DNA from: Macrosoma leucophasiata
Lineage: Eukaryota > Arthropoda > Insecta > Lepidoptera > Hedylidae
DNA length: 64,000 nucleotides
Direction of reading: 5' to 3'
NCBI GenBank assembly: GCA_036365455.1
Contig: JAWQUS010000027.1
Span: 19,518,501-19,582,500 of the forward strand
The translations under genes and the position numbers were made by a program. Under the pieces are notes generated by a model. It was not told the DNA's origin, ran no database searches, and saw only the letters and a list, made by a program, of their open reading frames with translations. Below, piece by piece: positions 11,080 to 20,840 of the stretch (the stretch's first letter is position 1; each line of letters starts with the position of its first letter).

Positions 11080-11803
11080 TGACTGAAAAGCACACGCAGT
11101 GTTAATTATTAACGTGACAAAAATACCAGTTAAAAATAGTATCGCCAAGTGTCTGAATTTGTGGGACTTTATACCATATATAAAGGAAAACTTTAATATT
11201 ACCACAATGTTCAGTACTTTAATTTTACGGAATTCTCGGTGCGTCCGGTATAGAAATGGCAAATTTGTCGCGATCTTTAAAAATTGCTAATTGTTCTACA
11301 ATTTGCTCCGACTATAACCGAAACGGACTTGGCAACAAAGAGACATCATCAAACCTCAGTTACAAAATGTGGAAGCAAAGATATGATTGATTGCGAGAAA
11401 TCTCGCAGAAGTGCAGCGTTTGCAGATGTGAAAAACCGTTACTGTACTATTTAAAATCCGTCATCGTCGGATACAAGAAACCGAAGCTTAAACAATGTTT
11501 TACGTCCACACTAACTGAGGAGCACGTTTAGGGCACTTTGAATGCTTGTTCATTCAATTTGCAAGGAACTTCGCTGTTACCGTTTTGTGTTTTATTGCTA
11601 TTTGCAATTTACACATGCACATGGTATCTTTAAGTTGCCCTGGAAATTTAATGTAAACACGCTGTACGCAATGTTAATTTGTACAGTCGTACAATTGCCT
11701 TTATCACATATTTTATTAATCTTCCTAAAGTACCGTGCAGTACTGGATGTAAGGAATTGAGCTACGGTTTTCTCTGCCTGTCGTAAGAAGCGTAGGAGAG
11801 ACT
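11080..11803. other. Unassigned 0.7 kb, no gene seen
   Basis: Contains readings of 63-87 residues on both strands with no recognisable family. They overlap each other and are treated as chance. Confidence 0.4.
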
Positions 11804-11960
11804 ATTTTTTATGTTACTAAGTTGGCAAACAAGCATGCAGTTTACATTGACCTTAAGTGATACTTGCAGCCACAGAAAGACTAGAAGTCAATATGCAGAT
11901 TCGTTGCCAACCCTGAGACCTTAGATGTTGTGTCTCTGTGATAATTATTACAGGGCCATA
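11804..11960 (-). repeat. SINE-A, truncated by an RTE tail
   Basis: The 3' half is present, from 'atgttactaagttggcaaac' to 'attattacagggccatacat'. It then stops abruptly where an RTE tail begins, so the 5' half is lost. Confidence 0.8.
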
Positions 11961-12160
11961 CATGTGTATGTATCTTCACGCCAAGCACTAATGATCTAAA
12001 TCCTTAAACGCGTTCCATGCCACTTCTACATTATTATGTTTTCATACGTAACGATCAAAAGTCAAGACTATAGATCCCGCCCACACGTCTCCGGATAGTA
12101 CCCGACATGTATTTTTGGTCAAGGTAGGTCAGTTCTGGTCTTCCTGGGTCTATCTAGATT
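11961..12160 (-). mobile_element. Old RTE-type LINE 3' tail
   Basis: Both ends match the RTE tail at 58780-59202: 'tgtatgtatcttcacgcc' at the left, and 'ttggtcaaggtaggtcag' with 'tggtcttcctgggtct' at the right. The middle is diverged and has no open frame. Confidence 0.6.
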
Positions 12161-12280
12161 ATATTTTAGTTCAACGTTATTTATACATGCTCGAGCTACC
12201 GACAGTTGATAGATAGATAGCATGCCTTTTTAATGTACTTTATACAGTACATTATTCAACAAAGAAAAAATGGCTTGTCA

Positions 12281-12492
12281 TGCAACAAACTTCAACAAAT
12301 AGGAAGCAGTAGTTTGATTGATCTGAGATTTCATAGCCGATGTCACATCTCAAGTATTCCGAACCTTTGATGCCGCATTCAAGAGATCTCGAGTCCGCTC
12401 CGTTGGCTTGCAAAACACATACCTCGGTTTTATAGATGTCTATCTTTGCTAAACTTTTGCTTTTACAACAGTTTTAGTGTTGAAATTGTAAC
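12281..12492 (-). pseudogene. Second copy of the cadherin-like block
   Basis: Direct duplicate of 12819-13035, offset 546 bp. The minus strand reads IDIYKTEVCVLQANGADSR, then SLECGIKGSEYLRCDIGYE, in the same frame as the partner. The changes are mostly amino-acid altering (R to C, Y to C, S to K, F to L, A to D). The GT that follows the partner block is GA here, so a splice donor at that point is lost. This looks like an unconstrained copy. Confidence 0.4.
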
Positions 12493-12818
12493 AAGTTATA
12501 TCGACGGTATATTATTTTGTAAGAACGGACATAATTCGACGATAAATTATTGAATTCTTGAAAAAAATTAATAATAAATAATAGAGGACGCAGTTTCCAA
12601 TCCAATCTATCGTATTTTATTTTATAATGACTGTCTCGATTTACTCGCTTGTGCAACTTCTCGAGAACAGTGTTGTGTTTGGAGGGTAATTGAAAATCCT
12701 CAAGGGATACCCAATCAATTTATTTAGTCAAGCACAATTTGAAGTTTCGGATTAATCAAACTAATTATTTGACTGGCTTAAGACATTGCCGTCTATTTTA
12801 TTATTTCGCAAAGCAAAA
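12493..12818. other. Spacer between the two duplicated blocks
   Basis: No repeat or coding frame recognised. A 60-residue minus-strand reading at 12474-12656 looks like chance. Confidence 0.4.
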
Positions 12819-12878
12819 ATGACATGCAATAAACTTTAACAATTACTAAGCAATAGTCCGCATCTATCTATAGATTAC

Positions 12879-12994
12879 GTAGCCGATGGCACATCTGAAG
12901 TATTCCGAACCTGAGATGCCGTATTCAAGAGATCTCGAGTCCGCTCCGTTGGCTTGCAAAACACGTACCTCGGTTTTATAGACGTCTATCTTTG
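12879..12994 (-). other. Possible cadherin-like exon (partial domain)
   Basis: On the minus strand a TTTAG/CA boundary at 12995 opens a 116-nt stretch reading KIDVYKTEVRVLQANGADSR, then SLEYGISGSEYFRCAIGY. It ends at a GTAATC that could serve as a donor. The spacing of V-x-V-L-x-A, the A-D-S-x-x-L-x-Y-x-I run and G-S-x-Y-F is what a cadherin repeat shows across its first strands; cadherins are calcium-dependent adhesion proteins at the cell surface. The full open frame is 12867-13007 (47 residues) and belongs to a duplicated block at 12819-13035. No polypyrimidine tract is obvious upstream. It may be a real exon of a long-intron gene, a pseudo-exon, or chance within a repeat. Confidence 0.35.
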
Positions 12995-13205
12995 CTAAAC
13001 TTTTGCTTTAACAACAGCTTTAGTGCTGAGATTGTAACAAAGTCTTTATTTGACAAAGTCGAATCGACAGTTTATTATTTTGTAAGAACTAGATATGGTT
13101 AAATTTAAAATTATTTGGTGCTTTTTTTTTCAAAAAATAATGAAGTGTTTTTTTTGTGAACACACTTTGTAGGTAAAAATTATTTTACTTTCAGATGTTA
13201 TCTAC

Positions 13206-13414
13206 TCTATACTAATATTGTAAAGCTGAAGAGTTTGTTTGTTTGTTTGCTTAAACGCGCTAATCTTAGAAACTACTGGTCCGATTAGAAAAAATTTTTC
13301 AGTGTTAGATAGCCTATTTATCGAGAAAGGCTCTATGTTATATAACATCACGCTAAGACGAAAAGGAGAGGTTAGGTAATATTGCAACCGCGTGAATCCG
13401 GTGCGGGCTGCTAG
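13206..13414 (+). mobile_element. Short non-autonomous Helitron
   Basis: 5' end TCTATACTAATATTG; internal 'aaacgcgctaatcttag' and 'ctactggtccgatta' motifs; 3' end 'gtgcgggctgCTAG' followed by T. Begins with TC and ends with CTAG, as Helitrons do, and is too short for a Rep/helicase gene. Confidence 0.8.
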
Positions 13415-13489
13415 TACTACGATATAATGGCTTACGAATCTATCCTATTTAATAATTGTTTTATATTATGTCAAGTCGATTGTTGTTAT

Positions 13490-13655
13490 CGACTTGAAAT
13501 AAGTTGATCTGGGCTCCCATTTGGATCAGCCGTGAGACTTAATCACTAATATTTTTTAAATTTTTATTGCTTTTTTTATTTCTTGTATAATTGTACCTAT
13601 GTACGTAATCCTGTCGAAATTTGCCCAAATAAATGTTTTCTTTCTTTCCTTTTCT
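13490..13655 (+). mobile_element. LINE 3' tail
   Basis: Contains 'aagttgatctgggctccc' and 'ttggatcagccgtgagac', aligned with 'aagctgatctgggtaccc' and 'ttggatcgaccatgagac' at 55.8 kb. Ends in a TTTC-rich repeat rather than ATTCT units. Confidence 0.55.
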
Positions 13656-13683
13656 TTCATATAGTCATGTCCCTTATATGGGG

Positions 13684-13745
13684 AGGCTTTGTTTCAGCAA
13701 CGGACATCTTTCGTCTGATATGGCACTGATGATGAGATAATGCTA
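13684..13745 (+). mobile_element. RTE 3'-end scrap
   Basis: 'ggggaggctttgtttcagca' followed by 'acggacatctttcgtctgat' and 'gatgatgag' matches the last codons and tail of the RTE family at 24299-24852 ('ggaggcctttgttcagcag', 'tggacgtcttttggctga'). Confidence 0.5.
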
Positions 13746-13929
13746 CGCCAATTGTATTTGTAGGTTGCAAGTATTATTATTATTATCTTTGCATTAATAA
13801 CTTCAAGTTCACCCCCCCCCATTTTCTTACTTTATTTTTGTATAATAATCATATAGGGTTCACAGAATACATTTAAGTTTTACATTTTAGTTTTAGTCCT
13901 ACCGTAAAGTTAAGTTTGTAGTCCTAATA

Positions 13930-15217
13930 TTGGTTGGGGAAAAAGTTTCTTCGTATTTTTTTAGGATAATTCAAAACATTTTTTAATATAGTTTATTTAA
14001 ATTTAACTAACGCATGTATGTACCATTTTGTTCGATAACCTTTTGCCATCTTGTAGGTAGGGACATGATCCCATTGCTATGTAAAATGTTGGGACTTCTC
14101 ATCAAAATACCGCGACAAGTGGATTTGGTAGTCCTCTTGTGATGTTAACCTAACATTGCATAAAGAATTCTGAAGAGACCGAAACAGGTGGAAATCTGAA
14201 GGTGCAAGGTCAGGACTATACGGCGGATGCATTAACACCTCCCAGCCAAACTCTCTTAATTTTTGCTGAGTGGCTATAGATGTGTGAGGTCTAGCGTTAT
14301 CATGATGAAACACCACACCCCTTCTGTTGATCAATTCCGGCCGCTTTCTCTCATCTTCTTGCTTTAATCTCATCAGTTGTTCGCAGTAGAGTTTAGAATC
14401 GATAGTCCTGCCTGGTGGTAATAGCTCATAATGAATAATGCCCTTCCAATCCCACCACACACACAACATCACCTTATTGCGAGTTAACCCGGGTTTCGCC
14501 ACAGTCTGTGAAGCCTGACCGGCCTTTGACCACTACCTTTTTCGCACGTTCTTGTCGTACGTGATCCACTTTTCATCACCAGTTATCAGCTTCTTCAAAA
14601 ATGACTCGGTTTCATTACGTCGTAATAAAGAATCACAAATGAGTACACGGTTCATTAGGTTTCTTTCAGTGAGTTCGTGAGGTACCCAAATATCGAGCTT
14701 TTTTTTGTACCCAGCTTTTTTCAAATGCGCAAAAACTGTTTTGTGATCAATTCTCAGTTCTTCAGCTACGTCGTAACTACTGATATGTCGTATATCTTGC
14801 TCCACTTTTTCAAAAATGTCATCCATTTTATCCGTAATAGGGCGACCAGAGCGAGGTGCATCTTTGACATCAAAATTTCCGGATTGAAAACGCTTAAACC
14901 AAATTTGTGCTACTCTCACAGACACTGCACTAGGTCCATAAACATCGCAAATTTTTTTCGCGGCTTGCGTTGCATTCTTACCTTTTTTGTAGTAAAATTT
15001 TAAAATGTATCGAATTTCTTCATTAGATTCACTCATCTTGACAGTACGAAAAATAAATGAAAATCACACATTTGCCTAATTTGAATTTGGAATTATGTTC
15101 TTTAAAATTTTAACTTTCAATGGTACCAAAACCAGCTCGATACAAATACTACAGCCAAAGAGATTTTATTACAAGTCCATACATACTATAATACGAAAAG
15201 ACTTTTTCCCCAACCTA
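13930..15217 (-). mobile_element. Mariner-family DNA transposon, about 1.29 kb
   Basis: The two ends are inverted copies of a GGTTGGGGAAAAAGT core followed by TTCGTATT-type sequence, next to TA-rich flanks (TA at 13928-13929; TA at 15216-15217). The length and a single D,D34D transposase frame are typical of Tc1/mariner elements. The two termini differ at a few positions, which with the coding lesions suggests an inactive but not ancient copy. Exact outer boundaries are uncertain by 2-3 bp. Confidence 0.93.
14007..15036 (-). pseudogene. Mariner transposase, one nonsense and one frameshift
   Basis: The transposase cuts and pastes the element at TA dinucleotides. From an ATG at 15036 the N-terminal part (helix-turn-helix region) runs through WVPHEL and GDEKWI, where the first catalytic Asp lies. 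A TAG at 14533-14535 interrupts the frame between VRKR and WSKAGQ. The same frame then continues through WWDWKGIIHYELLP, HDNARPH (second Asp) and YSPDLAPSD (third Asp), with 34 residues between the last two. This is the D,D34D signature of mariner. Near 14078 a 1-nt shift is needed to reach a normal-looking end (RWQKVIEQNG) and a stop at 14007-14009. The total of about 343 codons equals the usual mariner size. Confidence 0.95.
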
Positions 15218-15636
15218 TTATGTTTGCGCCACATTTGATTGTCTTCGAACTTTATCACTGAAGCTCTACCGCATATTTTTGTACGCTCTTCTAGTACACA
15301 CTTACAGTTTAATAATATAGCTTTTCTTTTATATATGAGATTGAAAGAAAATCAAAAAATAGTTTATGTTTTGACACATGCAATAGTAAATAAATAAAAA
15401 AGATTGCATAGTATCTTTTGAGCTTGTTAGAAATGGTAATACTAATCTAGCTTTGGTATAGTTTTTAGGAGAGAAATGAAATAAACATGCACTTGCACTC
15501 TAATGGAAAAGATTTACGTAAACTGAAAACATTTGAGCAAAAATACAGTTTGTGCTTTTAATTTTATGGAAACTTTAAGTGGACTTTACAGTTTTGTAGG
15601 ATTGTAAGGATTAAACTCCCGTTATATATCTACAAA
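15218..15636. other. Unassigned 0.4 kb, no gene seen
   Basis: AT-rich; no repeat or coding frame recognised. Confidence 0.4.
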
Positions 15637-16099
15637 TCTATACTAATATTATAAAGGGACCCGAAACACGGGTGCGATACGATTGGTGTTTTTGTATGTA
15701 TGTTTGTAGCTTTTCCACACAAAAACTGATGGATCGATTCCATTTTTTTTTTATGTTTAATGAAAGTGGCAAAACAAGCATGCAGTTCACATTGATGTTA
15801 AGTGATGACTGCAGCCTATAGACACTTACACGAAGACCAAGGTCAAAATGCAGATGCGTTACCACTCCTAAGGCCTATGGTGTTATGCCTCTGTGCCGGA
15901 AATTACATGGCCGTACATTACCAGTTGACCGGAACACGATAGTGCTGAACACTACCATTTACCGGCAAGTAAGATCTCCGTCACTGGAGCTCTACCACCA
16001 GTAGACCAGTAGGCTCTTTCACCATAAGAAAGCTGCATCTTCGTGAAATCGTGACACGGCATTTATAACATCCGCGCTAATCGGGTGCGAAACCGCTAG
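15637..16099 (+). mobile_element. Helitron carrying a nested SINE-A
   Basis: Begins TCTATACTAATATTAT after an A and ends 'gaaaccgCTAG' before a T, as expected for insertion between A and T. The Helitron reads as about 200 bp once the SINE at 15743-16002 is removed. Internal 'cccgaaacacgggtgc' and 'gctaatcgggtgcg' are near-inverse of each other. Confidence 0.8.
15743..16002 (-). repeat. SINE-A nested in a Helitron
   Basis: T-run to CCACCAGT. About 25 bp are missing before the GAGCTC palindrome, around 'ggcaagtaagatctccg'. The nesting shows this SINE moved after the Helitron. Confidence 0.88.
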
Positions 16100-16252
16100 T
16101 TTAATTATGTGCTAACCGCTAGTGACCTTTAGTCGTTTAGGTCGCTGACTTATCACGAAATCTCAATAAATACAAGTGCTAAGTGAGTTTAAAATTTTGC
16201 ATGGAGTTTCTTTTTAGAACGACGGTGCTCATTTAGATGGAATTTTGAGAAG

Positions 16253-16365
16253 TTCGACCCCAATCTCCATAGACATTTACACGAAAATTGGAGGTCAATA
16301 AGCTGATGCATTGAAGCAGGCTTGATGCATAAATTGTTTTACCTCTGTAATACTTATTACGGGTC
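16253..16365 (-). repeat. Very old SINE-A relic
   Basis: Only blocks such as 'ccatagacatttacacg', 'ggaggtcaataagctgatgc' and 'tacttattacgggtccgtac' remain recognisable. Confidence 0.4.
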
Positions 16366-16462
16366 CGTACTGCTCATATACGAGTAATTCCGACATTTTA
16401 TTATCGTTGTATCCAAAAAAGTTAAACTGCAACAAATAAATCACGCAACAATATATATCATA

Positions 16463-17755
16463 ATTGTTTTTATATTATTTCGCATTAACACATGCTTGTG
16501 TCGAACTCGCGGCCTACTGGGAATCTAGTCCAGCCGCTCTTCCAATTGAGCTACTGAAGTCCTGCCCGATTTGTCAAATCTTTCCTTCACATCTATTGCA
16601 TTGTTTGATATTATTTCGCATTAACACATGCTTGTGAAATAAATTTTATTTTTAAGAAAAATGGAAAGAAAAATTTGACTTCAGGCGAGGCTCGAACTCG
16701 CGACCTACTGGGAATCTAGTCCAGCCGCTCTTCCAATTGAGCTACTGAAGCCCTGCCCGATTTGTCAAATCTTTCCTTCACATCTATTGCATTGCTTTAT
16801 GGTAGCAGTAGCGCCATCTATTACCAACTATGCTAGTTAGGCAACCGATATAATAGACTTTTCAGTTTATTGAATATCGTAAAGAAGTCGCTTTTACCCT
16901 TAATAATTGTTTGATATTATTTCGCATTAACACATGCTTGTGAAATAAATTTTATTTTTAAGAAAAATGGAAAGAAAAATTTGACTTCAGGCGAGGCTCG
17001 AACTCGCGACCTACTGGGAATCTAGTCCAGCCGCTCTTCCAATTGAGCTACTGAAGCCCTGCCCGATTTGTCAAATCTTTCCTTCACATCTATTGCATTG
17101 CTTTATGGTAGCAGTAGCGCCATCTATTACCAACTATGCTAGTTAGGCAACCGATATAATAGACTTTTCAGTTTATTGAATATCGTAAATAAGTCGCTTT
17201 TACCCTTAATAATTGTTTGATATTATTTCGCATTAACACATGCTTGTGAAATAAATTTTATTTTTAAGAAAAATGGAAAGAAAAATTTGACTTCAGGCGA
17301 GGCTCGAACTCGCCTGAAGTCAAATCGACATTAGACAAATCGGGCAGGGCTTCAGTAGCTCAATTGGAAGAGCGGCTGGACTAGATTCCCAGTAGGTCGC
17401 GAGTTCGAGCCTCGCCTGAAGTCAAATTTTTCTTTCCATTTTTCTTAAAAATAAAATCTATTGCATTGCTTTATGGTAGCAGCAGCGCCATCTATTACCA
17501 ACTATGCTAGTTAGGCAACCGATATAATAGACTTTTCAGTGTATTGAATATCGTAAAGAAGTCGCTTTTACCCTTAATAATTGTTTTTATATTATTTCGC
17601 ATTAACACATGCTTGTGAAATATATTTTATTTTTAAAGAAAAATGGAAAAAAAATTGACTTTACTGGACTAGATGCTGGACTAGATTCCCAGTAGGCCGG
17701 GAGTTCGAGTCTCGCCTGAAGTCAAATTTTTCTTTCCATTTTTCTTTAAAAATAA
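16463..17755. mobile_element. Compound SINE-D array: 306-bp tandem units plus inversions
   Basis: Three unit starts (TTTGATATTATTTCGCATT at 16604, 16910 and 17216) are each 306 bp apart, so two complete head-to-tail units are followed by a partial one. Before them lies a deletion derivative (16463-16603). After them the array turns round in a palindrome at 17289-17325, giving a plus-oriented head and tail (to about 17455). It switches back to minus (17457-17664) and ends with a plus-oriented half head and tail. The block is bracketed by 13-bp direct repeats AATATATATCATA (16450-16462 and 17756-17768), suggesting a single insertion that later grew or arrived as a multimer. The 102-residue reading at 17661-17969 only partly overlaps it and is not a gene. 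Confidence 0.75.
17348..17424 (+). repeat. tRNA-like head of SINE-D (cloverleaf, 9-nt anticodon loop)
   Basis: All four stems can be drawn. Acceptor GGCTTCA pairs with TGAAGTC (one G-T). D stem GCTC with GAGC. Anticodon stem GCTGG with CCAGT. T stem GCGAG with CTCGC and a TTCGAGC loop. The anticodon loop is ACTAGATTC, 9 nt instead of 7, with no T before a clear anticodon. The A and B boxes of a polymerase III promoter are present. The enlarged loop and the repeat context argue against a working tRNA gene. Equivalent heads lie, in either orientation, in each SINE-D unit. Confidence 0.7.
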
Positions 17756-17768
17756 AATATATATCATA

Positions 17769-18970
17769 GTTTTTTGCAGTATAAACTCCCACTGCAGAGA
17801 TTACATTTGACAATGGACAAGAAGGCACTAAACTACAGACAACAAAGCTCACAATAGGTGCAACGGTCGTCGTACTAACAATGGCGAGGAATGTTAATTG
17901 ATGTCGTTTGTCGCGAGACACTGATAAATGTTGACGGCTGACGGTCGGTAGTCCGGGGTTTTTGCGCACTGCTGTTGGGAAACGCCGCGTTTATTACTAA
18001 GCGTTAATTTTTTACTGTTTTGACCCGAAAAAAAAAATGTTTAATCAGATAAGGAAATCATACCAGATTGCGTACCGTCGCCAATTTGGAGTATATTAAG
18101 CAGGCGCATACTTGCGCAGAGTCTCTTTTCTTCACTTGACCATCGAATCGTCACTCTCTGATCTGATGATAGACTTAGATAGCGATAGTTTTAGTTAGAT
18201 TTTGTAGTGTTCATTATTTTATAGCTGTTGGATGCTTTGTAATTTGTATAGATCCTATAAAGTGATAAATGTTGAAGGCTGACGGTCGTTAGTAGTGTAG
18301 TCGGTAACAGTGTTTAAAAACCCCGGATATAGTGTTAGAGTTGACCTCTAATATAAAACATATAACAATAAAAATAACGCACATAGGCACCACCTAAGAG
18401 CCTAATCCTCTAGAGCCTAATAATTCCCTTATGTTTAGCAATATCGTGCTTCATATAAAAGTGAAGTGATAATTTTGGCTTAAAAGCAACATGAAGTAGG
18501 GAACCCACGTATATTGAAACGTTTAGTTATTTTGTAAATAGGTGTGGGTTTTAATATTAATAGTCAGCAGTACTTATAAAATGCTATACTTTTAATAATA
18601 CATTTTCTATAACTGCAGCATTCGCATCAAACATTGTCCGAGCGAGTTCATAAGGTACGAGTACTGTACTTGAACCAGCTTACTAAACGCAGCGTTAATA
18701 AACGCAGCGTTAATTTACTGCAGTACCCATTTAGGCTGCTAAGAACCTGTCGTGAATTTAATCTCGCGAATAGAACAAGATTTGCCGCAAATATTTCGTG
18801 AGTATCTCTATAATTTGGTAGAAACATCCGCAATGATGATATTTTTAATAGAATTAGGTTTGGAGCGAATACGGTTCATGAAATAAACAATATCTTCATT
18901 GCATTAAAAAGTGATAAGCACCACAATCTCTGTTCATCTTATAAGGGACAGTTAAGTTAAAGTTATTTAT
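17769..18970. other. Unassigned 1.2 kb, no gene seen
   Basis: Contains a 13-bp direct repeat of 'aaacgcagcgtta' at about 18685-18710 and the stretch 'tgacggtcg(g/t)tagt' twice (17939 and 18280). No recognisable gene. Confidence 0.4.
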
Positions 18971-19266
18971 TGTATGTATCTTCACGCCAGGTCCCTAACG
19001 GGGAAGGCAGAGAGTGTAGAGCGCCAGATATCCCGGTCCTGACAAAACCTCTCGTGCCTCGTCTACCTTCATCATTCTCTTCATATATGCACGCCGATTC
19101 CTAAGACTTTTAACACCATCATCAGACAGAACTCGACCTATTTGGTCATGGTAGGTCAGTCTTGGTCTTCCTGGGCCTCTGCAACCATCCACATTCGCAT
19201 TGTATATCTGTTTAGTCATTCGCTCATTCGACATTCTTTCTATATGCCCGAACCATCGGAGCATAC
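18971..19266 (-). pseudogene. RTE-type LINE, C-terminal fragment and tail
   Basis: The minus strand encodes LRWFGHIERMSNERMTKQIY, then GCRGPGRPRLTYHDQIGRVL and KRMMKVDEAREV, the C-terminal region of RTE-like reverse-transcriptase proteins (LRWxGHxxRM, GRPRxxW-like). A 1-nt change after VLSGPGY breaks the end relative to 58780-59202. The 3' end is the TATGTA-type repeat tail at 18971. It is near-identical to the 58.8-kb copy, so the family moved recently. Confidence 0.8.
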
Positions 19267-19597
19267 CTTTATTGTGATTTCAACATTATGCATATTATTA
19301 GTAAAATGGGGTTTTTCACTTTATTCACAAATAAAAACAATATTTTATAGTTAGTTGCATAAGTAGTTATTTTGTAATTAGTGATTTAGTATAGGTATGT
19401 TTTTATAAGCTTTCGGCTTTCTATATAATTTATGATTATCAATTACAAAGTGTGTTTGTTGGTGCAATTTAACTGTACCTATCGGTAGTACCACTACGGT
19501 AGTGCTCTATGGTAGTGCTCTCATTTAAAACAGCACAAGTCTTGATTGTTGTGTCTTTTGAAACATTTTATGCGTTAAACGAAAAATTATATTGTAA

Positions 19598-19735
19598 CCC
19601 CCTTATTCATAAACGCATTTAAGCTAAAGTGTTGCTAATCACTCCTTTGTTTTTTTCTATCCTGCACATTTGACAATGCAACTGATAGGACAAAGCGTCT
19701 AATGTACGTATCTAATGTACGTTTATGAATAAGGG
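19598..19735. mobile_element. PIF/Harbinger-type MITE, copy 1 (one end shortened)
   Basis: Left end CCCCCTTATTCATAAACG, right end ACGTTTATGAATAAGGG, with TAA before the left end. The right end lacks two G and its duplication. Same family as 28012-28154 and 51866-52011. Confidence 0.75.
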
Positions 19736-19764
19736 AAGCTCTATGTATTAAGATAGTTTTTTTT

Positions 19765-20045
19765 ACTGGTGGTAGAGCTCCAGTGACGGAGCTCGCGGGC
19801 GTAGGCACCACCGCATTACCTAATGTACTTACCGCTAAATGGCTAAATTCAGCATTATCGTGTTCCGGTCTGGTGGATCGGCCCTGTAATTTCCGGCACA
19901 GAGGCATAACACCTTAGGCCTCAGGAGTGGTAATGCATCTGCATTTTGACCTCAGTCTTTGTGTGGGTGTCTATAGGCTGCAGTCATCACTTAACATCAA
20001 CGTGAACTGCACGCTTGTTTGCCACTTTCATAACATTAAAAAAAA
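19765..20045 (+). repeat. SINE-A
   Basis: ACTGGTGGTAGAGCTCC to an A-tail. A small deletion follows 'ggtctggtgg', where 'taatgtac' is lost. Confidence 0.9.
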
Positions 20046-20379
20046 GAGAAAAAATCGTTTTTTCTTTCACTGGATTTAAATTTGGAAATATTATCGGCAT
20101 CTATTCGGTTTGCGACAACCATTGCGGAAAATAAATGGTTGATCCTCCCTTCTACTTCCGGACGAAATTAAATTACATTTCTTGGAATTCAATTAATATT
20201 CTTACAGCCGGTAGAAGCTAACTTTGTGGGCATAGCGTGGATTATAATGGAAGAAAAATCTAATTTATGACCATGGCTTTGGTTATAAATTTATTTTTGT
20301 GATAAAAACTAATGAAATACCAACTGTTACAGACTTATTATCACTCTTTATATTTTTGTATGTTACGGTAGTGGTAAAT
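20046..20379. other. No gene seen
   Basis: AT-rich, unassigned. Confidence 0.4.
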
Positions 20380-20456
20380 TAACCGACAAACCATGGGTAT
20401 TTAAATGAATTCGTGCGCCTGTATTCCCACTCCTGTGAGGAATACAGGCGTACGTA
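20380..20456 (+). repeat. SINE-B 3'-end fragment
   Basis: 'accgacaaaccatgggtatt' and 'cctgtattcccactcctgtg' followed by 'aggaatacaggcg' match the SINE-B end. The tail palindrome (CTGTATTCC facing GGAATACAG) is larger than in the other copies. Confidence 0.5.
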
Positions 20457-20635
20457 AAATTTTATTCAGACTATGAGGACCTAAATGAGCCTGTTGAAAG
20501 CATTAACATTATAACAAACCACGTGCCATTTCAAAAATAAACTACGTTATTGATAAAAAAAATAACCGGTTGCACGCCGGGACTGCCGGCAGAAGCGAAA
20601 ACTTGAATATTAACGTAATACATTTTTTGTTTTGA

Positions 20636-20840
20636 CTACACCACTAGCACCAACGCCACCAACGCCGTTAATACCACCAACGCTACCATCGCCATTAACG
20701 CTACCAACGCCACCAAATCTACCAACGTCACCAAATCCACAAAAGCCACCAATGTGATTAACGCCACCAACGTCACCACTGCCACCAACGCCATCAACGC
20801 CACCAAAGCCACAAACACCACCACCACCACCATGACAGCT
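20636..20840. repeat. ACCAACGCC-type short tandem repeat
   Basis: About 200 bp of imperfect 6- and 9-base units (accaac, gccacc, aacgccacc). The minus strand reads as a glycine/valine-rich repeat of 87 residues, but every frame is open because of the triplet structure, so no protein is claimed. Confidence 0.85.

Noticed and set aside
13930..15217. Active mariner transposon
   Set aside because: An in-frame TAG at 14533 and a frameshift near 14078 prevent a full transposase.
16690..17424. Cluster of tRNA genes
   Set aside because: The cloverleaves have a 9-nt anticodon loop and sit inside 306-bp repeated retroposon units.
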